Assembly (NCBI GenBank): GCA_963576785.1
Contig: OY756145.1
Span: 310,001-374,000, forward strand
From: Chlorophyllum brunneum
Lineage: Eukaryota; Basidiomycota; Agaricomycetes; Agaricales; Agaricaceae
Length of the DNA stretch: 64,000 nucleotides
Reading direction: 5' to 3'
Under the pieces are notes generated by a model. That model made no database searches, was not told the origin of the DNA, and saw only the letters and a program-made list of their open reading frames with translations. Every line of letters starts with the position of its first letter. Position 1 is the first letter of the stretch. Shown here in pieces: positions 1 to 11,057 of the stretch. Position numbers and translations under genes: made by a program.

Positions 1-47
1 ATATATACGAACACGCCAAGAGTAGGTCTCGTGGTGATTGTCCGTAG

Positions 48-406
48 ATCAGCATGATACTAATCCATATGTCCTGGGTAGGCTCCGTCGAGTGTATATC
101 TTGTTCAATGCGAAACATGGACTCAATGCGTATGATAAGGGAATGCTTGCGCATTTGTCAAGCCTACTTATCACCCCTCGTGGAACGCAACCGTGGACCC
201 TTCAATCTATCATCACGAAAGCAGATACAATCCCTCTCAATGACACGCGTGGTGCCATTGCGAGCATTCGGAAACAAATCCATGAAGCAGCGCCACTATG
301 TCTTCCTCCCATTGTCACAAGCATCGAGATGAAACCACCGTTTGGTATTGATCAAGTCCGGCAGAATATTATCGACGTGTGTGGGATTGACCGTGTAATT
401 CTGTAG
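48..406 (+). CDS. EngB/GTPBP8-type GTP-binding protein, 3' end only
   Basis: This is the last exon of a gene that begins before the window; the stop is TAG at 404-406. The peptide fits the C-terminal half of an EngB (YihA/GTPBP8, yeast Mrx8-like) P-loop GTPase: a hydrophobic strand followed by KHGLNAYDKGML, which corresponds to the family's 'D-x-R-x-G-x-x-x-x-D' stretch, then the G4 guanine-specificity motif as ITKADTIP, then a TS pair where the G5 loop is expected, and a closing helix. The family assists ribosome assembly, in fungi mainly in mitochondria. The P-loop and switch regions lie outside the window. The exon start is inferred from an AG acceptor at 46-47; the frame has a stop at 35-37 and no ATG in place. 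Assignment rests on motif order only. Confidence 0.6.
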
Positions 407-1173
407 TGAGTGATTTCACCTCACCTGTCCTTTCGGTTATTCTAGTCAATAAATCGCGTTTCGACGTACCTTACAACTCCAAACACTCCTTGCATACCCA
501 TGCGATCGTTCATCACATCATGTTTGATCCATCCGAGTTATGGGGTGCGTTTACCAGTTGAGAAGTGGTTCCATTTGGATTGCCGTAAGCGACCTCGCCC
601 CTCTCATCATTCCTTCAGGACATTTCCTGGCGTTTGCGCTGAAGACACACGACAACGAGGTTTTACTCAATGGATCTACCAGTTGCTCTTTAACCCCAAA
701 TAGCAGTGACTTGCAACCTTAAATCCCTGTACTCCCATCACTCTGTTTTGTTCCACTCATTCAGTCTTTCATTGAATCCTACGTTCCTTAAGCCGTTTTA
801 ATACTCCAACACCCGTATACCCGGTTCCCACGATTCAGGAGCCCAGTGGACCTCTGCGACGACCGTGGTTTCGATACTCTGCTAACACACGACATCGCTG
901 AGGGCTGTCAGGTCTGCCCCACCCAGTCCACTCCTTTCCTATGATATCGGAGATGGTTTGAAGATGCCTATTCAGGATGCGCCTCACTGCTTTCCTACGA
1001 TTCTTATCGATGGCGTGGCATGCTTAGTTTTGAAATGTATGATGTTGAGTTCCGCTGGTTATTTCTGAGTCAAACTCAATTTGAAAAGAGATTTAGATGG
1101 TGTAAAGATACACATGCCAATGCGAGAGTGGAAATTACAAGTAATATAGTGTCCATGAAGATCCGAAATCAGT
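407..1173. other. intergenic, no recognised gene
   Basis: Between the converging GTPase and pirin genes. Two overlapping open frames of 60-67 codons (500-722) have no recognisable motif and no paired splice signals. Probably the two 3' UTRs and spacer. Confidence 0.5.
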
Positions 1174-2083
1174 TTACTCAAGATCGAAGACCAAAATCTC
1201 GGCGGTTTTGTCACCAGCATTCTCAACTTTGAGAGTACTGCCCTTTTGCCCAACGAAAATATATGATCCATCGCCTTCCTTCAACTCCAACTCTTCGTAC
1301 CCTGGGCCGCTGATTCTAACAGTCGCACCTTGAGCTTCGTTCGGGTTGTATCCACTAGTCTGAACCACGTGAATGTAGCCCTTCGTGCCTTCGAGCGGTC
1401 GTTCTAGAGTCTTTCCGGCGCTTAGAAGGGAGGCGTACAGGGTGAGGTCACTCTGTACGGGTGCAGGACCTTCCGCTTCACGGACGTTCTTTACACCATC
1501 CTCCGATGCAGGGGCGACGACCTTCACCCACTTGTCTTGTTTCTGCTCATCGTTGAAGTGACGAGTAAAGTATTTCGGTTGGAGACGAGACGCCTTGGGA
1601 AGGGACCAGATTTGGAGGAAATGAACTTCCTTGCCACCATGGCATTTCTCTGAATGAGAAATACCCGTCCCCGCTGATGTCATTTGAAGGTCGCCACGTT
1701 TGAGGATTTCAGTGTTGCCCATAGAATCTTTGCTATGAAATGGATAAGTATTCATTTCGTCGTTGTTAAGAAGATAAAAACTTACTGTTCTAGTTCTCCC
1801 CTCACGACATAGGAGAATATTTCGAATTCGCGGTGAGAGTGTGTACCGAAACCGGTGCGAGGAGCGACACGATCTTCGTTAATTACGCGAAGGGGCCCAA
1901 AGCGTTCATGGTCTAAATCCTGGTACCTGGATGAAACATTTCCGTTAAGCTTCACTCGACATTGTCGTAGCTCTGTATAACTTACATAGCAAAGGAGAAG
2001 GTGTGGAAAGTCTTCAACCAACCATGATCAGCATTGCCGCGATCAGCGCTACGGCGGGCAGCAAACTTCATAGCGTTGGCCAT
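1174..2083 (-). CDS. Pirin family protein (cupin)
   Basis: Three exons on the minus strand (2083-1986, 1926-1786, 1732-1174) with GTAAG donors and CAG/TAG acceptors give 265 residues in one frame. The first ATG of the frame is at 2083 (MANAMKFAARR). Pirin signatures run in order: FSFAMY near residue 30, FGPLRVINEDRVAP, the metal-binding HxH in GTHSHREFE, DSMGN, and GDLQMTSAGTGISHSE, which supplies the third His and the Glu. The four iron ligands of the family (His, His, His, Glu) are therefore all present. The C-terminal cupin half is complete and ends in FDLE. Pirins are iron-binding proteins with quercetin 2,3-dioxygenase or transcription-cofactor roles; which applies here is not shown. A codon-rich stretch lies upstream in frame, but it has no ATG, so no targeting leader is proposed. 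Confidence 0.94.
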
Positions 2084-3023
2084 AGTAAAGTCGGTAGATG
2101 TGGTGGTGAAAGTTGCAGAAGGGATGGTTTGGTTAAAGAACCGGAGAGGTAGGTTGTTTCGAGTGAGTCTAACTAAGGAAGCCAAGTTGTATGAGGCTGG
2201 AATGAGGCCGAAGAAAGCTTTATGCAAGGGTTATGTAGATGGGTAGGAGGGCGATGTGAATGAGTAGTGCGAATCTGAGCTGCATGAACACTGTCTCGAC
2301 GACGACGCTTTATATGTACCAAGCGTATCATTAAAGTTTGGAGTTCTAGTGGGCTCCAGGTAAGCAGTGCCATTGGTACGTGATGAGAATTACACAAGAT
2401 GATTTCCGCTTAAGGAAGACACGTCTCACCCATCCCCGTATCACGTGATACACAAATATCCGAGTTGCTCTTTGAGGAAAGTCGTTCCCTAACGTTCTCT
2501 CGGCTGAACAAGCTATCACCAAGGCGTCTGTCATGGAAAATGAATGCTCCTGCTCCTGCTCGGTCACCCCTAGTCCTCGGAATAATGTGTCTTATGTAGG
2601 CTGACCGAAGCTCAACCATTGTTCGCATCTTGGTTAACCCGCTGGGATGCTCAGAAACAAAATAAGCACTGGTTCCTCACTTGTAAATATCATACTAAAT
2701 GTGTCGTCTTTTTATAACGGCCCTTTCCTTGTGTCCTCACCTAAATGAGCACGGACTTCATGACACGATCTGCTTCAAGTCGCTCAGATGTCATGTCATC
2801 CGGCCCGACGACAAATGAAACCGTGAGCTGGGGCGTACTCGAACCATGGGCCCAAAAAAACAAGTTATAAGGGTCGTATCCCAGGAAGTGTGAATCCCAG
2901 CAACACAAATCTACATGTATCAGGGCGGGAGGCTTGGCTGACGTTAAGAACCGCGTCCCCCATCTCCACTTGATATATAAAATCGACCAAGAAACGCTCC
3001 TCGCCGATCTATCTACCATCACA
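2084..3023. other. divergent intergenic region with TATA-like box
   Basis: Spacer between the pirin gene and the FAD-oxidase remnant. A TATATAAAA box at 2974-2982 sits about 45 bp before the ATG at 3024. No coding signal was recognised in the remainder. Confidence 0.45.
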
Positions 3024-4410
3024 ATGAAACTCGGATCCTTCTTCGACCTTATAACCTTCCTTCCGCTCGTTATCTCCCAAACCTCCCAATCTGCTGATCA
3101 TCAAGGTTCCAAATGCCGCTGTCTCTACGGTGAATCTTGCTGGCCTAGCGAGCAGGATTTTACCTCCTTAGCTTCTCAGCTCTCTCAACCTCTCGTCCAT
3201 CCTGTACCTCCTGTTTCTGTTTGCTATCCCATTGGCAATTACTGTGATGCGCAAGCTCACTGGGACGACGGTAACTGGCGCGCCGACCAAGTTGGTGCTT
3301 ATCGGAACACCAATTTCGCGGCTTTTATGTTCAAGAATGGCACCGTCAGTGCTTGTTATCCGAATACTACCCTTGGTCTGCCTTGTGAGCAGGGCAGCAT
3401 CCCTCCTATCGGTGTCGATGCCAGGACTGTAGAGGACATGCAAGCTGCCGTCAAGTTTGCAGGTCAACACAACCTTAGGTTGGTTGTAAAGAACTGGGTA
3501 AATTGTGATCATACTTCACAAGTAGAACAGATGCTAACGCGCTTCTAGACATGATTACCTTGGCAGAAGTGCTGGTAGAAACGCGTTCATGATCTTGACG
3601 CATCATCTCAAGACTTATGACGCCAATTTCGTCCCCGAGGGTGGTTCAAGCGAGGATGCTGTGCCTAGTTCGTATACCCTCGTCCTAGTACTTCGACACA
3701 CACTTACTAGATTTTCTTACATCAAGGTTTGACTGTTGGTGCTGTCACACAGCGGGTTGACACCTACAGCGCCGCTGCCGAGAACAACCGTTTCGTCGTC
3801 GGTGGTATTCCAGCCGGTATGCCAGTTGGAGCAGCGGGTGGTTGAATCATGGGTGGTGGTCATAGGCTGCACAAACAGTTTCTACCGAGTTTGTGAAGTT
3901 ACTCCCAAACCTCTCCGACGTGGGCTGGGGTGGCTACGGATCGCTATCCAACTTAAATCTCCTGATTGCTTTCGTTGCACCCAACGTCTCTTGGACAGAC
4001 ACTAATGCTACTATTCTTCCCTTCTTCGATTTTGCTCTGAACGTCACGAAGGATCCTAATGCTATCGCATTAACTATACCTTTCGAGAACTTCCATACAT
4101 GGGAAAATAGCACGTTTGGTGCTAGTACCACGGGTCAGGTGGGAGGCATAGTCGAATCCTGCCGGCGCTGTACTAGCAGCCGGTTCATGCCATTAAGGGT
4201 TGTTCCTCCAGGCAAGGCTGATCCTCGTAAGGTACGATCTCTTGCAGTTGCAATCTGCCTTCTACGGAGGTGCCACGGGAGGTCTGCTTTCTCTCTTGCA
4301 AAGCATAGACGCTCAGGCAGCGTTTCCAGCAGCTGTGCAGGAGCTGGAGTCGTGAATACTGTCGTTGATAATGGAGGGAGTGGTGGAAAAGATCGTATAG
4401 ACGTAGGTGT
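3024..4410 (+). pseudogene. FAD-linked (BBE/GGL-oxidase type) oxidoreductase, decayed
   Basis: The start at 3024 gives a secretion-type N-terminus (KLGSFFDLITFLPLVIS) followed by the CRCLYGESCWPS segment typical of fungal FAD-linked oxidases and then the FAD_binding_4 domain. It is broken in several ways. At the first intron (about 3500-3548) the exon ending in VVKN no longer joins in frame to the HDYLGRSAG exon; about two bases are missing from the expected NTGHDY. The conserved glycine-rich GAAGGW-MGGGH motif near 3840 has TGA in place of the Trp. About 130 residues that should follow GGGH, including the WALRGGGGG region, are gone, and the sequence jumps to TEFVKLLPNLSDVGWGGY near 3886. The C-terminal part shifts frame again after about 4160. 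The family oxidises alcohols or sugars with covalently bound FAD. No functional product is expected. Confidence 0.86.
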
Positions 4411-5080
4411 ATGACCCCTAAGTGTTCTATTTTAGATGCCATATCGGAAATCTTACGACTTGATGTTCAGCAAAAGAGAGACTTTTATCAAACAAGTGAC
4501 TGCCCTCTGGTCTGCTCCGGCACGCATGCACCACGGGTCTAGCCGAGCACCAAAGACAAGATGGGGAGGTGTCTAACAGAGAGTCAGACGATGTTCATCA
4601 TCATTTCGCGCAATACAGATTTACACTGCGAATTTCACATCCTTCCAGTCAGCACCGGCAGTATTCGTCGTTATTAATTCTGTTTCCCACTAGCTTTAAT
4701 CTGTTCAAACCCTCCCTCTACCCACCCTATATAATCCCTACTAGCTATTGTTTCCTCCGATCCTTTCCTCTGTCAATATTTCCATGCGCAGTCAAAGATC
4801 CAAAATTCCGCTGTGGTAAGCGGGTGAGCGGCTCCTACCACCGCCGTCCATCGAGGTTTCCCTCGGTCAGGCCAACCTCTCATCTGCCCTTGACTATCAC
4901 GCAGACATCGAGACTAGAAAAGGTGTGATCAACCTGTATGGCCGTCGAGCAGAGCCACTCCAACCATTTACGCCATAACCGGATCATCAATCATCAAGGT
5001 TTTACCATCAGGGTGGTATCAGGGTTATGGATCATGCCTTACACCCCTACCGTGACTTCTGACTGCCTTCCCTCCAGAAA
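4411..5080. other. intergenic, promoter region of the MFS gene
   Basis: No gene recognised. A 119-codon open frame here is low-complexity (Ser/Pro/Phe) and lacks domain signal. A TATATAA-type box lies near 4727, but about 350 bp from the next ATG. Confidence 0.4.
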
Positions 5081-7126
5081 ATGACCAGTGAGGAAACGCC
5101 GTTACTGGCGAGTAAGCACGACCTCATATATGAACGATTTTCACCTCAGAAGAAAAAGGTGTTGGTTGCGATTGCGTCTTGGGGTGGACTCGTTGCATGT
5201 ATGTTTCCCTCGTAGTTGTTCTCGTCCTAGGTTAACGGGCGGGGAATACATAGTTTTCTCTTCAGGTACATTCGTACCATCCATACCCCAGATCGCTGCA
5301 GACCTTCATTCGACGGGCGAGGTTATTAGGTGCGATGTAAAGCTATACTTGCCCATGTCCATGTCCTAATCTCTTGCCTAGTTATGCCGTCAGCGTTTAT
5401 ATCCTGGCAGCCGCCTTTGGCGGATTAATAGGATCAAGATATGCGAAGTTCTGTGAGGCCAAGTCCCAATGTTTCCTGTTACCGATACTCAACGTCTAAC
5501 AGATGGTCGCCGTCCCAGCTACCTATTCCATTTACCCCTCATGGTTCTCGGCTCCCTTGGAACCGCTTCAGCTCGAACCGTACCACAACTCATGATCTGG
5601 CGATTTATTCAAGCCATGGGCGCATCCCCTGGTCTTTCTGTGGGTGCTGGAGTCATAGGTGATATCTACAGGCTGGAGGAACGAGGAACGGCGTTAGGGA
5701 GTTATTTCGGTGTGAGTCATAACTTTCCGTTTTTTGTTGAGCGCGGCTCGTTGACACATTTGATTTTTATCAGACTGGTCTTCTTGGTCTCGCACTCGCA
5801 CCTACAATTGGAGGTCAGTCCTCCTGTACATCATCCGTCCAATTGTCTGAAGCTTCACCTCCAAGGCGTTACTGCACATTATTGGTCATGGCGGGCCATC
5901 CACTACAACCTTGCTGTCTTCGGTTGTGGTGCTTTCATTTGTATATTGCTCTTCTTCCCAGAAACAAGTCACCCTGATTCGAGGGGCATCGACGAGTACA
6001 AGAGGGCTGGAACCCCTCTTCCAAAATGGAGACCGGTCATTCTGAATCCCTTCTCTCAGTTGCTATTACTTCGGAGTCCTAATATTTTATCCGTGGTTCG
6101 TCAATGTCGTAAACTTATCATCGATATTGCCTAAAGCTGCTCTCAATCCCGCCAGTCTCTCATCGGTTACCTTGCTGTGTTGACCGATTTTTGTGAGCGG
6201 ATTGTTCGCTATCGCTAAACACTTTTCCTCACACTTTTCCAGCGTTCCTGGTCCCTATGGCTTATACAATCGTACGCGTTCTCCCACAACACCTGTCTGT
6301 GCTACTAGGTCCTCACAACTCCAGGGCGAGCGGTATGACATCCACAACGAAGCAATCATTGGTTTATTGTTTCTACCTCTCGGCATCGGTAATGCGAGTA
6401 AGTATAACCTCCCCTTACTTAACCTTTTTATCTCTGATTCTTCTATAGTCGGTGCACCGCTGTCTGGCTGGATATCCGACCAGATGGTCATTCGATACCA
6501 AGCAAAGCGTGGATACTGGTACCCCGAGGACCGCCTCCGCGCCTCTCTTTTCAGTTTCTACCTCCCCCTAACTGTGCTTGGCTCAGCTGTGGTCACGAAG
6601 TATGTTGGTGGAGCACCCGGGTTGGTGTTAAATATGGTTATCTTATTCATGAACGGTGTTGGAGTGAGTGTTCTTTATAGCTGTGAAAGCACGACTAATA
6701 GGTTTGTTATAATGGCAGTGTGATCTTGCCTTAACGGCTTGTGGAGCATATGTCGTTGATGTGCTACATTCAAACAGCGCAGAAGTCACTGCTGCTGTCA
6801 AGTATGTTCTTCTTACCTTCAATATGAATACATTCCCTGATATTGATTCATCCTACCTCTCGCCAGTGCCTTCCGTTCTATCACATTAGCCATTTCGACA
6901 GCAGCGCTTCTACCGATGATCAATACCTATGGTCATCTCTTCACAAATACCTGCATATCACTGCTTGCCTTCTCTGGATTCCTGTACGGCTGATCCGCAT
7001 GTAAATCAACTTGAACTATGATGTTCTGACCTCTTTGCCCATAGATTGACAGTGGTAGTAATTGCTTATGGAGATGGTATGCGCGCCTGGGTAGATATTG
7101 GTTACTCGACTGTGGATAATAACTAG
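5081..7126 (+). CDS. MFS transporter, DHA1 (drug:H+ antiporter-1) type
   Basis: Thirteen exons joined by twelve short introns give one uninterrupted frame from ATG 5081 (MTSEETPLLASKHDLIYERF) to TAG 7124-7126. MFS motif A appears as GSRYAKFYGRRPSY in the loop after TM2. Motif C is in TM5 as GASPGLSVGAGVIGDIY, followed by ERGTALGSYFG. A second motif-A-like loop, GAPLSGWISDQMVIR, follows TM8. The C-terminal half ends with a last membrane helix and GYSTVDNN. Twelve membrane helices can be traced. Relatives export drugs, polyamines or fungal metabolites through the plasma membrane; the substrate is unknown here. The last intron starts at the GT directly after GFL, which removes the TGA at 6991-6993. 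The donor of intron 6 (after NILS/NILSV) is ambiguous by one codon. Confidence 0.93.
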
Positions 7127-7675
7127 ATAATGGTTATGATGTTATTTTCTGGATTTGTAGATAGATAGATGAGGATTATCTATATTATATCACTGAATAG
7201 AAAAAATTGACAGTCGAAGTAATCGCTTCTAGTTGGACACGATATGAAGACTTGTAGAGACGTTCATTACCCAGCCGAGTATCAAAATCTGATTCTTCTC
7301 TAAATAGTTGTATGAGTATACCCATAACCTTGGCAGCATGTCAACTGGTCTATGTCAGTACAGATTTGGGGAAGAAGGGAAATAGCTTCAAAATTGTAAC
7401 TCAGTCAAAATGGATTACCCAAGATTACACGCAGAAAAGCAATCCTTCCATTGTGGCAGTCGGGCAAGGATAACCTCGAGAGGGGAGGCGTACGTAGGGG
7501 CATGTCCATTAGATATTAGAAACGCGTTAGTCCAAGCCTTGGCAGCATGGATTATCAGATAAGATAAACATCACGTGCCACGTGGAACGTGTCGTCATTG
7601 TGTTTGGTTCAATCAGAGTATTAGGCTTTCCAATAATAATCTTCCCTTCCCTCCCTACCTTTCCACCCCAGTTCT
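7127..7675. other. intergenic, no recognised gene
   Basis: 3' flank of the MFS gene and promoter of the anoctamin gene. A pyrimidine-rich tract at about 7640-7670 lies just before the ATG at 7676, a common arrangement in basidiomycete promoters. Nothing else recognised. Confidence 0.45.
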
Positions 7676-10212
7676 ATGCCAGACAAGCTAGGGGTCACGC
7701 CAGAAGTCGACCTAACAATCCTCTTCCGGGCAGCGAGCAAGAACACTCACTCAAAACGCCAAACCCGGGATGAGGCGAGAAAGGCTGAGCAGCAATATCT
7801 TCGTCTGATCGACACGTTGACATACGCGGGGTTGAAAGCTGTCGGAAGGAGAGGAGAATCGCTTGGGCAGCTTCTAGTGTTTGTGACATCTCCACAGAAG
7901 CACCTGGAGAGTTTAGTCAGGAGGGAGAGGTGAGTGAAGAGTCCTTTTTTTCCTCGCTTAGCTGCGAAGAAGTTCTGATATTTTGCCGCGTTGTTCAGGC
8001 ATGTAGATTTTTTGTCTGGGCTTCCTGTTACTCCGGTAACTACTGAGAGTATTATTGAGCCCTTGTCCCCTGCGGATAGGATACGGCTGGTTCATGCCTA
8101 TGTTACATCAAGTCCGAGCGATGGTGGTCTCGGTATTTCTCCTGGAACCTCAGAGTGGGACTTGGTGGAGTCAATATCCCCTCTACATGACCGCAGTTTC
8201 AATGAGACGTGGGTCAGGTCGTGGAAACCCCGCAAAATAGCTTCCGTCCAGCTCAACAGAATCCGAGAGCAGGTATGCCGTCTTACCTTTCGGCTGTGCC
8301 TCACCTTTTGAGACCCTTCGGCTAGTTTGGCGATTCTGTCGGTTTATACTTTGCTTTCCTCGCAAGCTACACACAGTTCCTGGCATTCCCGGCAATATTT
8401 GGACTGTTCTCCTATTTCTTCCTCTCCCCATACTCGCCTACCTATTCCATCCTCTTGTGCATATGGTCTGTCATCTTTGTCGAGTGGTGGAGGGTACGGG
8501 AGCGCATTCTATCCCTGCGTTTCGGAACTCGTGGTTCCTTCCGAGTTGAAAAACGCCGGGTCGCTTATCGGCCGGGACAGACGTGGTGGGGTCGTGAGCT
8601 CCGCATTCTCGCGAGCTTGCCTGTCATTCTTTTGTTCGCCGGCATTCTTGTTGCCCTTCTTACGTTCATATTCGTATTCGAGGCCTTTGTGACACACCTC
8701 TACCAGGGACCTGGAAAACATCTCATCGTGCGTTTTGATCGAACTTACGTGGATGGCAGCTGAGGATTCCCCAGACTTTCTCTCCTACTATTCTTTTTGT
8801 CGCTCTAGTTCCCCGAGTCCTTGCGCTCTATCAAGCCCTCGCAGCTCGCCTCACATCATGGGAGAACCATTCTCATCAATCGAGTTACAACGCCTCCCTC
8901 ACCCTCAAAACGTTTGCGCTTAGCGCCATAGTGGCCTACATGTCCCTCGGGTTGAGTGCGTTTGTTTATGTGCCATTCGGTGAAGGCGTCATGCGCTACG
9001 TGCAATCCCGGTTATTCTCGGGAGCAGCGAGATCCAAATCCCATAGTGGATTCACAGCCAGGATCATCGCCGTTCTCAATGGCACTACCTTCGATTCCAG
9101 TGTTGCTACCGACGGATTCTCGCAAGAAAAGTTTGTCCCTGGTCCGAGCGGTGGTCTCTGGGACATGGATATCGGCCGTGCAAGAAAGAAGTTAAATCCC
9201 GCACGTCTCAGAGACCAAATGTTCGCGTATACGGTTACAAACCAGATTGTCAACACCTTTACCGAGGTGGGGTTGCCGTACGTCATGCGGTTTGTATCGG
9301 CTTTGCGGAATGGTAAAAGCGCACCGAAGCCGGGTTCGCCTACTGGAGAGCCGAAGAAAAGGGTGGTATTTGAGGATGAGAAAGAGAAAGGTGGGATGGA
9401 GGAGCGGATATTCTTGGATAAGGTTCGGGAGGAGGTTGCGTTGCCGGAGTACGATTTGTTCGCGGATTATAGTGAGATGGTTGTCCAGTTCGGGTATGTA
9501 GTACTATGGTCGACGATATGGCCCTTGGCGGGTGGTGAGTATACTTTGATGTGATTCTGGGACATTTTTAACGCATTGCCTTGTAGTCATGGCTCTCATC
9601 AACAATATTTTCGAACTCCAATCAGATGCTTTCAAGATGACGGTACACCACCGTCGTCCTATCCCCACGCGGACAGACACTATCGGTCCCTGGCTTGATG
9701 CGCTTTCTTTCCTGACGTGGCTTGGCGCTCTGACAAACTCTGCTCTCGTGTACCTTTTTTCACCTGAGCTCTTAAAATCAACCCTTCCCTCCACAATCAA
9801 CGTCTTACAAGCCAAAGAGCACCTCGTCGATGCTTCTGGTAGTAATCCTTCGGGCGCATGGGGCGTGGATGGAAGCAACGAAGATACGTACAATGCAACG
9901 AAAGAGCTCTTAGTAAAGGCTGTACTTGTGGCGCTTGTTGCTTCACATGGGTACCTGATTTTGAGGGTTATCGTGAGACACGTTATTGAGAGGATCTGGT
10001 GGAAGGGTAGCCGGGAAGTACAAGAGAGGGAGAGGGAGGAGAGAGTGATGAAGGAGAGATTTTTAGCAGGTGATGGTGGCAGTTCGGGGAAGAGGGTATT
10101 TGAACCCGAGGAGAAGGTCAGGTTACCTGTTGCTGATGTGGAAGATAAGATGGAATTTTGGGATCATGATGAAGGGGTGGATGAGATAAAGAGGTTGGTG
10201 AAGGAGGCGTGA
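7676..10212 (+). CDS. Anoctamin/TMEM16 family protein (Ist2-like)
   Basis: Five exons (7676-7929, 7999-8272, 8326-8727, 8775-9534, 9587-10212) give 771 residues with every junction in frame. The cytosolic N-terminal domain (about residues 1-165) ends before FGDSVGLYFAFLASYTQF, the first membrane helix. Helices follow around SPTYSILLCIWSVIFVEWW, LASLPVILLFAGILVALL and TLKTFALSAIVAYM. The family signature is clear in exons 4-5: LPEYDLFADYSEMVVQFGYV, then PLAGVMALINNIFE and LQSDAFKM, which carry the acidic residues used for Ca2+ binding. The C-terminus is charged. Fungal members act as Ca2+-activated lipid scramblases (Aspergillus TMEM16) or as ER-plasma membrane tethers (yeast Ist2). The length is close to that of fungal homologues of about 735 residues. 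Channel versus scramblase activity cannot be read from sequence. Confidence 0.94.
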
Positions 10213-11057
10213 GCTCCTTCATGTTGGGGTGGCCGTGTACCATGTCCTACGGGGGTTGCATTTAATGTTTTGATTCTTGTCCACTTTTGGGGGCACCTGT
10301 GGTATCTGTTTGTTATCTCGTCGTGTATCCTTGGTGTTCCTGGTACGATTATCAATTGTTCGACGGCGTTGGGTCTGTGCGCAGGGACTATATTACGTCA
10401 GAGCAGCTGACAACTCGAAGCACAATTCGAAGGCTTTCACCATGACCACCAACCATGCGCCTCCTCTGGAAATATACCTAGCCATATGGCAATGTGCATT
10501 AATGCCCATACCACGAGTCTTGGATGCATGCATTTGCAAAATCTCATGATTACACGAGACGTATTCGTGTTCACAAGGCCTGTTGGATTTTTTTCCGAAT
10601 TGAATTTGTTCTGTCCAGCGAGCCCATCGACCACGCGTTCCCTGCCTCTTCCTTGGTCTCGTTCCCTCTACCTCTCTTGCCCAGTATTCGAAAAGTCGCA
10701 GATACAACACCAAATTCGATAGCGCTCGAACGGACACATTGGTTAGGGATTTTCTGATATGTTAGCTATTGGGGATGACATGTTGGCAACCACCAACCAG
10801 CGCGGTATGACCTTGCAGATATTCAATTCAAGCCGAGGGTGCCGAGGGTGATTCTGAACCGATGATGCACGAAAAGAAGCAGAAACGCGATGCTTTCTTT
10901 GCCGTAGTGATTAAAAATATATCGTTTAAGGTGGTTGGCCTTGTGGACATGGGGAACGATGGAAATATATATAATCTCTCTCTGGCGCACTTTCGTTTCA
11001 TTCCTTCGTTTCGGTTATCTCACACTTGACACGGCCTTGGATAACAAGAATTGTGAT
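10213..11057. other. intergenic, promoter of the GH76-like gene
   Basis: No gene recognised. An AT-rich TATATATAAT box lies at about 10965-10974, roughly 85 bp upstream of the ATG at 11058. Confidence 0.45.

Noticed and set aside
1987..2227. Mitochondrial leader extending the pirin N-terminus
   Set aside because: The in-frame upstream codons look leader-like but contain no ATG; the first ATG is at 2083.
4569..4928. 119-codon open frame as a gene
   Set aside because: Low-complexity composition, no domain, and it lies in the promoter of the MFS gene.
6991..6993. Premature stop truncating the MFS transporter
   Set aside because: It lies inside the last intron; splicing from the GT after GFL to the AG before TTGACAG restores the final helix and GYSTVDNN tail.
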